Shown here piece by piece: positions 36,344 to 44,608 of a stretch of 64,000 nt of DNA. The notes beneath the pieces are model-generated. The model was not told the origin of the DNA and ran no database searches. It saw nothing but the letters and a program-made list of their open reading frames with translations. The number at the start of each line of letters is the position of its first letter. Position 1 is the stretch's first letter. The stretch comes from JAIVJM01 sp963816985 (lineage in GTDB: Bacteria > Acidobacteriota > Blastocatellia > Pyrinomonadales > Pyrinomonadaceae), in NCBI GenBank assembly GCA_963816985.1, contig CAWFMF010000004.1, positions 3,410,001-3,474,000 on the forward strand, read 5' to 3'. The position numbers were made by a program, and so were the translations under genes.

Positions 36344-36640
36344 TTAGTTGACCGAGATGTTGCGGACGACCATGCCGGGCAGCAGTTGCTCGAAGCTGAC
36401 GGGGTTGTATGAATCGTGGGTCGTCCTGAGTCTCATCCCGGCGGGGACGCGCATCTTGATCTCCTGACCCGTCGAAGCGTCGCGCACGGTCATGATGCGC
36501 GAGCCGAGGTCAATGCTGGTGATGCGACCGTTGACGGTGCGCTCCTTCGAGACGCGCGGGTTGGCGAAGGCGCTCCCGGCTCCGGCGCAGAGGACGACGA
36601 TCAGGCTGAGGGTGATGAATAGTTTATGAAGTCTACGCAT
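36344..36640 (-). CDS. Small exported hypothetical protein
   Basis: 98 residues: a signal peptide (RLHKLFITLSLIVVLCAGAGSAFA) and a mature part of about 70 residues with NGRITSIDLGSRIMTVRDASTG, resembling a small OB/DUF5666-like beta fold that coats or binds something outside the membrane. The family is not certain. The start at 36640 has GAGGAG 9 nt upstream. It shares the strand with the TonB gene but lies 336 nt downstream of it. Confidence 0.65.
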   Translation of the reverse strand: MRRLHKLFITLSLIVVLCAGAGSAFANPRVSKERTVNGRITSIDLGSRIMTVRDASTGQEIKMRVPAGMRLRTTHDSYNPVSFEQLLPGMVVRNISVN

Positions 36641-36976
36641 GATTGCTTCTCCTCGGTCGGCGACGCACGTCCGACGCGCCCGCCCCGCTCTTTCGTTCCC
36701 GAACGCGGCACGCTTCCGAAGGCGCGTCCGAGTCCGATTCCGTGTTGATGTCAAAGGCTCGCTCCGTGCTTCTAAACGCGACGCGCGTCGTTTAAGTTCC
36801 CGCCTCGTTCGGAAAAAGATTTTTCTTATGCGCAAGAGGAGGTGAGGCACGCGGCGTGAGTGAGCCGGGCGTGCCTCATTGTCGGAAGGGTGTGTGTCGG
36901 GATGAAGACGAGGGAGCATGCCGGTCGGGGGTTCGAGTATGTCTCGGCCCCGACCGGCGCGCATTCTGAGTCGCGC
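36641..36976. other. Intergenic region with two palindromes
   Basis: GCCGGTCGGGG/CCCCGACCGGC (36920-36930, 36948-36958) lies just past the TonB-protein stop and is its likely terminator. TGAGGCACGC/GCGTGCCTCA (36843-36852, 36869-36878) is a second hairpin. No gene is seen. Confidence 0.5.
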
Positions 36977-37810
36977 TTACTGGAGCACGAAGTTGTATGT
37001 CATCACGCCCGTGACTTTGACGGGCTGGCCGCTGAGGAACGTCGGTGTGAAGCGGGCCTGATAAGCCGCCTGCTCCGCCGCCTGTCGCAGGAGCGGGTGG
37101 CCGCCCGTCGCCTTCGACGAGACGACGCGGCCCTGCTCGTCCACGACGATCTGCACGGTGACCGGCCCCTGCGCGCGTATCAGCCGGGCCGTCGCGGGGT
37201 AGGGAGGCGCGGGCTTCGAGATGGCCTTCGAGGCTATGACGACCGACGGAAGCGAGATCGTTTTTTCGACTTTCGGCTTCGGCGTCGGCGCTGTCGTCGG
37301 CTCGGCCTTCACCATCCGGGGCGGGCCTTCGCCGGGCTCTTCGCCGACGAACGGCCCCGGGTCTTTGCCCGTGCCGCCCGGCTTGCCGTCGCCCTCGCCG
37401 CCGAGGCTCGCGGCGGGCGGGATGAACTCTTCATTGCCGAACTTGAAATTGCCGAGGTTGCGCAGCACGCGCGTGTTCTCGCTCGTCAACTGCCTGCCGG
37501 TGATGTTGGGATTCTCGACGGCAAGCTCTCTGATGATGGCGGTCTGCGCCTTCTGGCTCGCGCCCGCGGGCTTCGACGCGGCGCTCCGCTTGACGGGCTC
37601 GGCGCGCTCCTCGCGCGAGCGGGAGAAGTCCATCACCGCCAGCACTTCGTAGTCGTCGCGGTCTTCGAGCGTCGCGTTGTAGGCGTAGATGCTGCCCACG
37701 CCCGCCGCCATCAGCAGCACGCCGTAAGTGACGAGCGTGCCGAGAAAGAAAGTGCCCCTTCGCTTGAGGTCTCGCCTGTGTGACCCCGACTCAATCAAGT
37801 TGCTGAACAT
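36977..37810 (-). CDS. TonB-family energy transducer
   Basis: A 277-residue protein with a cytoplasmic basic start, one transmembrane segment (about residues 20-42, GTFFLGTLVTYGVLLMAAGVG), a Pro/Gly-rich periplasmic spacer, and a C-terminal TonB_C domain: PPYPATARLIRAQGPVTVQIVVDEQGRVVSSKATGG in outline, then AAEQAAYQARFTP and VTGVMTYNFVL. It should couple the proton motive force to outer-membrane receptors. No ExbB/ExbD genes are adjacent. The start at 37810 has GGAGGAAGG upstream. Confidence 0.85.
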   Translation of the reverse strand: MFSNLIESGSHRRDLKRRGTFFLGTLVTYGVLLMAAGVGSIYAYNATLEDRDDYEVLAVMDFSRSREERAEPVKRSAASKPAGASQKAQTAIIRELAVENPNITGRQLTSENTRVLRNLGNFKFGNEEFIPPAASLGGEGDGKPGGTGKDPGPFVGEEPGEGPPRMVKAEPTTAPTPKPKVEKTISLPSVVIASKAISKPAPPYPATARLIRAQGPVTVQIVVDEQGRVVSSKATGGHPLLRQAAEQAAYQARFTPTFLSGQPVKVTGVMTYNFVLQ

Positions 37811-37919
37811 CGTCCGCCTTCCTCCTCTTTCTCCTTCGTGCCGGTGCCAGCGGGTCGCAGGAGACTTACCGCTCACTTAGACCCCGCGCGCGCCGAACTT
37901 GTTCCACGAAAAAAGAGCA

Positions 37920-37995
37920 AACAGTACCGCGAGCGGTAGCGAGCGGGTTGACGTTAACGAAACTCAACCCGCTCGCTACCGCTCGCGGTACTGTT
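37920..37995. repeat. Hairpin element, AACAGTACCGCGAGCGG word
   Basis: A perfect 32-bp inverted repeat (37920-37951, 37964-37995) around GTTAACG-type loop. The outer 17-18 bases are the same word as at 9220-9358. Confidence 0.9.
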
Positions 37996-38022
37996 GAACC
38001 TTGAACTTTGAACTTTGAACTT
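37996..38022. repeat. Solo right arm of the GTTCAAAG family
   Basis: GAACCTTGAACTTTGAACT and onward matches the right arms at 24130, 45808 and 46557, but no left arm exists. It is fused directly to the preceding hairpin and followed by CTACGATG. Confidence 0.75.
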
Positions 38023-38097
38023 CTACGATGTGGCGCGTTCGAGCGAGGGGAGTGAGCGGCTCTTTCAAATTCTGCACGCCCTGAGAGGAACACCCAC

Positions 38098-39378
38098 GTG
38101 AACCAACAGCCGTCGTCCTCTGACTCGCCGGAGGAGTTGAACCCCTTTCGCATCGCGACGCAGCAGTTCGACATCGCCGCCGAACACCTCCACCTCGAAG
38201 AGTCCATGCGGCAGGTCTTGAAGCACACGAAGCGGCAGCTCGTCGTCTCGATCCCCGTCAAGATGGACGGCGGCGAGGTGCAGGTCTTCGAGGGCTACCG
38301 CGTCCAGCACAACATCGCGCGCGGCCCCGCTAAAGGCGGCATCCGCTTCCACCCGCGCGTCACGCTCGATGAGGTGAAGGCGCTCGCCTCGTGGATGACC
38401 TGGAAGTGCGCGACCGTCGGCATCCCTTACGGCGGCGGCAAGGGCGGAGTGGTCTGCGACCCGAAGTCCATGTCGCGCGGCGAACTCGAACGACTGACGC
38501 GCCGCTACGCCTTCGAGATCGCGCCCATCATCGGCCCCGACCGGGACATCCCCGCGCCCGATGTCTACACCGACGAGCAGACGATGGCGTGGATCATGGA
38601 CACCATCTCGATGGTGCGCGGGCACACGGAGCTGGGAGTGGTGACGGGCAAGCCGGTCGCGCTCGGCGGCTCGCAGGGGCGCAGCGAGGCGACGGCGCGC
38701 GGCTGCCTCTACGTCGTGCGCGAGGCGTGCCGCGTGCGCGGGATGAACTTGCGGGACGCGCGCATCGCCATCCACGGCTTCGGGAACGCGGGCGCGCACT
38801 TCGCGCGTCTGGTCGCCGCCGAGGACGGCGCGCGCGTCGTCGCCGTCGCCGACTCGCGCTCCGGCATCATCAACGAGAAGGGGATTGACGTGCAGGCCGC
38901 GCTCCGCCACAAGGCCGAGACGGGCTGCGTCGAAGGGACGGCGAACACCGAGCCCCTGGCGCGCGACGAGGTGCTCGAAGTTGACTGCGATATCCTGCTC
39001 CCGGCGGCCCTTGAGAACAGCATCACGCTCTCGAACGTCGGGCGCGTGCGCGCTTCGCTCATTGCCGAGCTTGCCAACGGCCCCGTCACGCCGGGCGCGG
39101 ATCGAGTGCTCTTCGACCGGGGCGTCTTTCTCCTGCCCGACATCCTCGCCAACGCGGGCGGCGTGACCGTCAGCTATTACGAGTGGGTGCAGAATCAGTA
39201 TTCGTACTTCTGGACGGAGGAGCGCGTCAGAGAGACTTTGGAGCAGACGATGCGCGTGGCCTTCGCGGGCGTCCACGCCGCCGCCGAGAGGTGCGGGACG
39301 GACATGAGGACGGGCGCATACGTCCTCGCCATCGGTCGCGTCGCCGAAGCGACCGACGTGCGCGGCATCTTTCCTTAA
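38098..39378 (+). CDS. gdhA: Glutamate dehydrogenase (Glu/Leu/Phe/Val dehydrogenase family)
   Basis: A 426-residue enzyme linking glutamate and 2-oxoglutarate plus ammonia. Seen: EGYRVQHNIARGPAKGGIRFH, WKCATVGIPYGGGKGGV with the catalytic Lys, DIPAPDVYTDEQTMAWIMDT, the Rossmann motif IAIHGFGNAGAHFARL (about residue 225) and LPAALENSI. The size fits the hexameric class. Coenzyme preference cannot be read safely. The GTG start has GAGGAA about 8 nt upstream. The ArsC-like gene follows 16 nt later. Confidence 0.93.
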   Translation: MNQQPSSSDSPEELNPFRIATQQFDIAAEHLHLEESMRQVLKHTKRQLVVSIPVKMDGGEVQVFEGYRVQHNIARGPAKGGIRFHPRVTLDEVKALASWMTWKCATVGIPYGGGKGGVVCDPKSMSRGELERLTRRYAFEIAPIIGPDRDIPAPDVYTDEQTMAWIMDTISMVRGHTELGVVTGKPVALGGSQGRSEATARGCLYVVREACRVRGMNLRDARIAIHGFGNAGAHFARLVAAEDGARVVAVADSRSGIINEKGIDVQAALRHKAETGCVEGTANTEPLARDEVLEVDCDILLPAALENSITLSNVGRVRASLIAELANGPVTPGADRVLFDRGVFLLPDILANAGGVTVSYYEWVQNQYSYFWTEERVRETLEQTMRVAFAGVHAAAERCGTDMRTGAYVLAIGRVAEATDVRGIFP

Positions 39379-39394
39379 AGGGGGACGAAAAGAA

Positions 39395-39757
39395 GTGTCG
39401 GATAAGATTACCGTTTACGAAAGGCCGACTTGAACGAAGTGCCGAGAGGCCGATCGTCTGCTCCGTGAGAGCGGCATAGATTACGAGAAGGTCAACTACT
39501 TCATCGAGCCGATAGGCGAAGAGAAGCTGCGCGACCTCATCAGGAAGATGGGCATCTCTCCGCGCGAACTGCTCCGCACGGGCGAAGCCGTCTACCGGGA
39601 GCTGGAACTGGGGAAGCGCGAGCGCACGGACGAAGAGCTTATCCGGCTCATGTCGGAGCACCCGGAACTCATCCAGCGGCCCATCGTCGAGAGGGGCGAC
39701 CGCGCCGTCCTGGGCCGCCCGACGGAGAACATCAAAGCGTTGCTGAACGACGAGTGA
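39395..39757 (+). CDS. ArsC/Spx-family reductase, candidate selenoprotein (in-frame TGA at the catalytic Cys)
   Basis: From GTG 39395 (AAGGGGGA 9 nt upstream) the frame reads SDKITVYERPT, then TGA at 39431-39433, then TKCREADRLLRESGIDY and on without interruption to the stop at 39757, 120 codons in all. The family motif is KPTCTxC, and the TGA is exactly at its first, redox-active Cys; the second Cys is kept. The rest (FIEPIGEEKLRDLIRKMG, PRELLRTGEAVYRELELGK, HPELIQRPIVERGDRAVLGRP) is a textbook ArsC-like fold. The TGA is followed by a stem-loop that meets bacterial SECIS rules. If Sec is inserted, the product is a U-x-x-C thiol/selenol reductase. Without readthrough only the piece from ATG 39548 could be made, lacking the active site. 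Confidence 0.72.
39458..39474 (+). promoter_or_regulatory. Candidate bacterial SECIS element
   Basis: CTGCTC/GAGCGG forms a 6-bp stem with a 5-nt loop CGTGA. It begins 24 nt after the TGA at 39431-39433, so the loop is about 30 nt from the UGA, and G is the second loop base. These agree with the general rules for bacterial SECIS hairpins. A competing 6-bp pairing GTGCCG/CGGCAT (39439-39444, 39472-39477) exists. Confidence 0.5.
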
Positions 39758-39768
39758 TAAGGAAAAAT

Positions 39769-39843
39769 TTGTAGGGGCAGGGCTTGTCCCTGCCCGTCTC
39801 TTTGGTGAGAAGAGCGGGCCACGGACTTGCCCTGCCCCTACAA
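39769..39843. repeat. Intercistronic hairpin element, GTAGGGGCAGGG family
   Basis: Left arm 39769-39796 and right arm 39815-39843, with a 1-2 base irregularity in the right arm (GGGCCACGGAC). The loop contains GTCTCTTTGG. Followed by AAAAAACT. Confidence 0.85.
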
Positions 39844-40010
39844 AAAAACTCATCCCGGCGTTGATTGAAAGTCGCTCTCGCATGTCAAGCAGAGACGCCG
39901 CGCACGGGCGGTTGGCACACGCGCGGGAGTCCCTTCGGATGCGATAAAATATGGCCGTCAACAAACTTTGCGGTTGCGCGGCCCGACGCGGGGAAGGAAT
40001 TAAGAAGTAA

Positions 40011-41411
40011 GTGGCGAAAGCACCGGCGACAGTTTACGTCTGTCAGAACTGCGGCAAGCAGGCGGCGAAGTGGTTGGGCAAGTGCCCCGACTGCGGCGAG
40101 TGGCAGTCGTTCGTCGAAGAACGCGCGCGGCCCTCGGCGGGGGCGGCTAGGGGCGGGGCGGCGCGCGGCGGGTTCCGCCTGCGCGAAGTGAAGCCGGTCG
40201 CTTACGGCGAGATTGAGTCGCAGGACGACGCGCGCGTCTCGTCAGGCGTTGACGAGTTCGACCGCGTGCTCGGCGGCGGCATCGTGCCGGGCAGCCTCGT
40301 CCTCATCGGCGGCGAGCCGGGCATCGGCAAGAGCACGCTCATCATTCAAGTCGCCGACAAGTTGAGCGCGCAGGGGCAGCGCGTGCTCTACGTTTCGGGC
40401 GAGGAGTCCGAGCGGCAAATCAAGATGCGCGGCGAGCGTTTGGGATTAAAAGCGGAGAACGTCTTTCTGCTTCCTGAGACGAACCTCGAAGCCATCATGG
40501 CGGAGGTTGATAACATCTTCGGCAAGGGCGAGCAGGCCGAGCCGGGCGCGGTCATCGTAGACTCGATTCAGACCGTCTTCTCTTCGAGCATCGAATCCGC
40601 GCCCGGCTCCGTCTCGCAGGTGCGCGAGGTGGCGGGGCAGTTCCTCATGCTCGCCAAGAATCGCACCATCCCCGTCTTCCTCATCGGCCACGTGACGAAG
40701 GAGGGCTCCATCGCCGGGCCGAAGGCTTTGGAGCACATCGTGGACACGGTGCTCTACTTCGAAGGCGAGCGGCATTACAACCACCGCATCATCCGCGCGA
40801 CGAAGAACCGCTTCGGTGCGGCCAACGAACTCGGCATCTTCGAGATGACGGGCGCGGGGCTCGTCCCCGTGGCGAACCCTTCGGAGATGTTCTTGCAGGA
40901 GCGACCGCAAGGCGTCGCGGGCTCGGTCGTGACGGCCTGCATGGAGGGGACGCGGCCCGTTCTAGTCGAAGTGCAGGCGCTCGTCTCCGGGTCGAAGTAC
41001 GGCACGGGCCGTCGCATGGCGCAAGGCTTCGACGCCAACCGCATCGCGCTCCTCATAGCGATGCTGGAGAAGCGCGTCGGCTTTCATCTCATCGGCGACG
41101 ACGTGTTCGTCAACGTCGCGGGCGGCCTTGAGATTGACGAGCCCGCCGCCGACCTCGGCGTGGTCGCGGCCATCGCTTCGAGCTTCAAGAACGTGCCGCT
41201 CGACGCGCAGACGGCGGTCTTCGGCGAAGTCGGTCTGACGGGCGAGGTGCGCGGCGCGATGCAGGCGCAGGCGCGCGCGCGAGAGGCGCAGGCGCTCGGC
41301 TTCAAAAAGATAGTCATGCCCGCCTCGAACACTTCCGGGCTCGAACGCCTCCTCGGCGTCCGCGTCGTCGGCGTCCGCTCGGTCGAAGAGGCTCTGGACG
41401 AACTGTTCTAA
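40011..41411 (+). CDS. radA: DNA repair protein RadA
   Basis: A 466-residue RadA/Sms. The N-terminal zinc finger is CQNCGKQAAKWLGKCPDCGEW; the RecA-like ATPase has Walker A GGEPGIGKSTLI (about residue 100), the KNRFG motif (TKNRFGAANELG) and a C-terminal Lon-protease-like domain (VNVAGGLEIDEPAADLGV). It processes recombination intermediates. GTG start; the nearest AAGGAA is about 14 nt upstream. Confidence 0.95.
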   Translation: MAKAPATVYVCQNCGKQAAKWLGKCPDCGEWQSFVEERARPSAGAARGGAARGGFRLREVKPVAYGEIESQDDARVSSGVDEFDRVLGGGIVPGSLVLIGGEPGIGKSTLIIQVADKLSAQGQRVLYVSGEESERQIKMRGERLGLKAENVFLLPETNLEAIMAEVDNIFGKGEQAEPGAVIVDSIQTVFSSSIESAPGSVSQVREVAGQFLMLAKNRTIPVFLIGHVTKEGSIAGPKALEHIVDTVLYFEGERHYNHRIIRATKNRFGAANELGIFEMTGAGLVPVANPSEMFLQERPQGVAGSVVTACMEGTRPVLVEVQALVSGSKYGTGRRMAQGFDANRIALLIAMLEKRVGFHLIGDDVFVNVAGGLEIDEPAADLGVVAAIASSFKNVPLDAQTAVFGEVGLTGEVRGAMQAQARAREAQALGFKKIVMPASNTSGLERLLGVRVVGVRSVEEALDELF

Positions 41412-41415
41412 ACTC

Positions 41416-41495
41416 AGAAGTCAGAACGCTGAACGCGGAACTGAAAGACAAGTTGCCTTTTGCTTTTTCAGTTCATCGTTCAGCGTTCTGACTTC
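41416..41495. repeat. Intercistronic hairpin element, GTCAGAACGCTGAACG family
   Basis: AGAAGTCAGAACGCTGAACG on the left pairs with the right arm ending near 41495; an inner CTGAAAG/CTTTTTCAG pairing continues it. The loop has GACAAGTTGCC. The SDR ATG is 13 nt further, without Shine-Dalgarno. Confidence 0.85.
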
Positions 41496-41507
41496 ATCGT
41501 TTCTTCT

Positions 41508-42185
41508 ATGCCCGGACAAAGTTTCAGAGGTTTCGCGGAGCGCGTGGCGCTGGTGGTGGGCGGGGCGCGCGGGGTGGGGCGCGCCGTCGCGTTGCAGTTG
41601 GCGCTGGAGGGCGCGTATGTGATTGTGAGCCACGCGCCGAAGGACGAGGAGGGCGCGCGGGTTTTGAACGAGCTGCGCGAGATGGGGACGCTGGCGCATG
41701 CGGTCGGGGGCGAGGCGTCGCGCGCCGAGGGCGTCGAGGTGATTTTTCGGATGGTCGAGGAGAGCTTCGGGCGGCTCGACATGCTGGTCAACGCGGGCGG
41801 GGCGTTGAGCGAAGCGGCGCTCGCTGATTTGACGGAGGACGTTTGGGACGAGGCTCTGGCGGCGACTCTTAAGAGCGCCTACTTGTGTTCGCGCGGGGCG
41901 GCGCAGTTGATGAGCAAGCGGCCCTCGGCGTCTATCGTCAACGTCGCTTCGGAGGCGGGGCTGACCGGGGCTTTCGGCGGCGTGGCCGGGGCGGCGGCGC
42001 ACGCCGGTCTCTTCGGTTTGACGAAGGCGCTCGCGCGCGAACTCGGCCCGCGCGTCCGCGTCAACTGCGTGGCCGTCGGCGAGTCGCCGCCCGCGCCGGA
42101 CGAGGCGGCGCGCGCCGTCGTCTATCTCCTCTCGCCCGAAGCGGGCGCGGTCACGGGGCAGACGCTCGTCGTGGGCGCGCGCTGA
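41508..42185 (+). CDS. Short-chain dehydrogenase/reductase-like protein with altered active site
   Basis: A 225-residue SDR fold. The cofactor motif VALVVGGARGVGRAVALQLA and LVNAGGALSE are normal, and the catalytic-Ser region NVASEAG is present. The YxxxK motif, expected where the sequence reads GVAGAAAHAGLFGLTKALA, is missing: Tyr is replaced by Gly and Lys by His. The protein may therefore bind NAD(P) without reducing a carbonyl, or act as a regulatory or subunit protein. It could be a FabG-like duplicate. Start at ATG 41508 after a hairpin arm; upstream in-frame codons belong to the repeat. Confidence 0.75.
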   Translation: MPGQSFRGFAERVALVVGGARGVGRAVALQLALEGAYVIVSHAPKDEEGARVLNELREMGTLAHAVGGEASRAEGVEVIFRMVEESFGRLDMLVNAGGALSEAALADLTEDVWDEALAATLKSAYLCSRGAAQLMSKRPSASIVNVASEAGLTGAFGGVAGAAAHAGLFGLTKALARELGPRVRVNCVAVGESPPAPDEAARAVVYLLSPEAGAVTGQTLVVGAR

Positions 42186-42326
42186 AGCCGACGGCGCGTT
42201 GGAGAACAAGATTCCTTCGAGAAGTATCCGGCCCGTGATAAGCTCTGCGCCGGGTTAGGAGTCGCAAACCCTCACGACTCCTTAAAACCGATAACCCCTG
42301 CCTCTGCTTCACAGGAGGATGTCGCC
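42186..42326. other. Intergenic region before the Gly-rich secreted protein
   Basis: Contains a GGAGTCG/CGACTCC hairpin (about 42259-42282) followed by TTAAAA, possibly a terminator or leader hairpin. CAGGAGGATG provides the ribosome site of the next gene. Confidence 0.4.
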
Positions 42327-44432
42327 GTGACACGATTCGGTCTTCAGCTTGGCCTTGCTCTACTCCTCACTTCGCAAGGCATCGTCCCCCACACGAACAC
42401 ACGGAAACGGGCCGCAACGCCACAGCCTTTCACGCAGGCGCAGTCGAAAGAACAACTCTCGCCAGCCGAGAAGCGCGCCCGGCTCGTGGAAAACTTCAAG
42501 CCGGGGCGGGCGTTGCTTGAGCGCAAGGGCGTGCCGTTCGAGCCGGAGGAGTTACTCGAAGACGGCTGGCAGAAAAGGCTCGCCGCGAAGTTCGACGAGA
42601 TGCCGGAGATGCGCGCGACGCGCAAACTGGGAAGCAGGATTAAGGGCGCGCAACTCGGCGACACGCTCTACCTGCCGGAGAAGGTCGAGCTGACCGGCGA
42701 CACCTTCATCCTCGCCCGGAAGGTGATTTTCGAGGGGCGGTACGCCGTCGTCAAAGGCAACTTCAACGTCTACTTCTTCCCCGCCGAGACGGACGGTGTG
42801 CTGGGCACGACGCTCGAAGTCGCCATGAGGGAGCAGGGCGTGCGCTTCACGAAGGCCGCCTTCAACGCCTCGCGCGCCGCCTCGCTCAAGCGGTTCACGC
42901 CGCGCCTGCTCGAAAAGGATTGGAGTCTCACCATCGACACGAGCGGGAGGGGCTATAAGGAGTGGCTGGAGGAGCGGAAGCGGAAGACGCAGGTCGGTTT
43001 CAAAAAAACCTCTTTACAGGAGACCGTTAACAATAACGGCGAGCCGGGTTCACTCGGCCCCACGGGGCAGACCGGGGAAACGGGGGCATCCGGCGTACCT
43101 AGTCCGGCACAGAAGGGGGATAACGGCGTCTGTGGAAGTGTCCACGGTTTGTCGGGATTCCCCGGTGCTCCCGGAGGCACGGGCGTCACCGGAGGCATCG
43201 GCGGGGAAGGCGTGAAAGGCGGAGACGCGAGGGCAATCATCGCCACCATCATGAGCACGTCGGGCCACTACACCTACCTCGCTCACGGCGGGGACGGGGG
43301 GCAGGGAGGGCAAGGCGGGCGAGGGGGGACGGGCGGCCTCGGTGCGACCGGCGGGAGAGGCGGCGACGGGGCCGATTGCCGGTGTGATGAAGGGGGCTCC
43401 GGTAACGGCGGCCCCGGCGGCCCCACCGGGCGGGGCGGCAAAGGAGGCACTGGAGGGCTAGGCGGGCCGGGCGGCCCCGGCGGTGAAGGCAAAGACATCA
43501 CCGTTAACGTCCCAAGCAATTTCGGCGGGCTCATCAGTTATTCCGAAAGTGGGGGTTCAGGCGGGCCGGGCGGCGACCCCGGCGATGTCGGCCTGCCGGG
43601 ACAATCGGGAGGAGCCGGAGAAAGGGGCAGAGGAGCCACAAGTCATAACTGTTCTTCGTCCTCGTCGAGTGATGGCGACCCCGGACAGATACTCGCCCCT
43701 CTCGGCTTCGGCGAGTTGGGTACGCGTGGACAGTCGAAGACGCATCTCCGAGCTAGAGACGGGAAGTTCACGCAAAACACCACCGGCCCTATCGGCGGCG
43801 GTGGCCCCAGCGGGGGCGACGGCGGATTCGCGTCGTGTAACCCGGCGTGCTCGGAAAATTTCGTCTGCTTCGACGGGGCGTGCTCCTCGGCCTCGCCCGT
43901 GCTGCTCGACATTGAAGGCGACGGCTTCAGCCTCACGAGCGGCGAGGGCGGCGTCCTCTTCGACCTCAACGGCGACGGGAAAAAAGAGCAGCTCTCGTGG
44001 ACAGCCGCCGACTCCGACGACGCGTGGCTCGTCCTCGACCGCAACGGCAACGGGCGGGTGGAGAGCGGGCAGGAGTTGTTCGGCAACTTCACCCCGCAGC
44101 CGCCTTCGGAAGAGCGGAACGGCTTCCTCGCCCTCGCCGAGTTCGACAAGCCGTCGCGGGGCGGCGACGGCGACGGCTCGATTGACAGCCGCGACTCCGT
44201 CTACTTCCACCTCCGCCTCTGGCGCGACGCGAACCACAATGGGACCAACGAGCCGGGCGAACTGCGCACGCTGGCCGAACTCGGCGTCTCGGCCATCCGC
44301 CTCGACTACAAGGAGTCGAAGCGGGCGGACGAGCACGGCAACCAGTTCCGGTATCGCGCGAAGGTGGAGGAGGCGAAGGGGAAGAAGGCGGGCCGCTGGG
44401 CGTGGGACGTGTTCCTCGTGGGCGTGCGCTGA
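42327..44432 (+). CDS. Exported Gly-rich (collagen-like) protein with C-terminal EF-hand-like domain
   Basis: A 701-residue protein with a signal peptide (residues 1-20, FGLQLGLALLLTSQGI). Residues about 40-230 form a domain of unknown type (GWQKRLAAKFDEMPEMRATRKLG, LGDTLYLPEKVELTGDTF). From about 235 to 490 comes a Gly-rich region with collagen-like and GGxGG repeats (GPTGQTGETGASG, GGDGGQGGQGGRGG). The last 190 residues begin with a small Cys cluster (CNPACSENFVCFDGAC) and carry FDLNGDGKKEQLSW and LDRNGNGRVESGQELFGN, calcium-loop signatures. AGGAGG 9 nt before GTG fixes the start. A structural or adhesive surface protein is the best guess. Confidence 0.75.
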   Translation: MTRFGLQLGLALLLTSQGIVPHTNTRKRAATPQPFTQAQSKEQLSPAEKRARLVENFKPGRALLERKGVPFEPEELLEDGWQKRLAAKFDEMPEMRATRKLGSRIKGAQLGDTLYLPEKVELTGDTFILARKVIFEGRYAVVKGNFNVYFFPAETDGVLGTTLEVAMREQGVRFTKAAFNASRAASLKRFTPRLLEKDWSLTIDTSGRGYKEWLEERKRKTQVGFKKTSLQETVNNNGEPGSLGPTGQTGETGASGVPSPAQKGDNGVCGSVHGLSGFPGAPGGTGVTGGIGGEGVKGGDARAIIATIMSTSGHYTYLAHGGDGGQGGQGGRGGTGGLGATGGRGGDGADCRCDEGGSGNGGPGGPTGRGGKGGTGGLGGPGGPGGEGKDITVNVPSNFGGLISYSESGGSGGPGGDPGDVGLPGQSGGAGERGRGATSHNCSSSSSSDGDPGQILAPLGFGELGTRGQSKTHLRARDGKFTQNTTGPIGGGGPSGGDGGFASCNPACSENFVCFDGACSSASPVLLDIEGDGFSLTSGEGGVLFDLNGDGKKEQLSWTAADSDDAWLVLDRNGNGRVESGQELFGNFTPQPPSEERNGFLALAEFDKPSRGGDGDGSIDSRDSVYFHLRLWRDANHNGTNEPGELRTLAELGVSAIRLDYKESKRADEHGNQFRYRAKVEEAKGKKAGRWAWDVFLVGVR

Positions 44433-44608
44433 CAAGGCGGCGGCTTTGTTGACGAAGGGGGTCGTCCCCGCCCGTCCCTTGCGGGCGGTCGTCGAAAGTC
44501 GGGCAAGATTCGTCACATTCGTCAAAGTGGGCCTCGAAAATAGTCCCTCCGAAGCCTCAGTAAGCTTTTCGTGACGGGCGCGTAAGACTCTGTTAATATC
44601 TGACCGCC
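44433..44608. other. Intergenic region before the PIN/TRAM gene
   Basis: A CCGCCCG/CGGGCGG hairpin (about 44469-44490) may terminate the preceding gene. The promoter of the next gene is at 44571-44599. Confidence 0.45.
44571..44599 (+). promoter_or_regulatory. Promoter giving a nearly leaderless mRNA
   Basis: GTGACG (44571-44576), 17 nt, TAATAT (44594-44599) with extended TGT. Transcription should start near 44606, only about 3 nt before the ATG at 44609. Confidence 0.5.

Noticed and set aside
39548..39757. A stand-alone 69-residue protein
   Set aside because: It is only the C-terminal half of the ArsC-like fold without its active site; the frame is continuous upstream apart from the single TGA.
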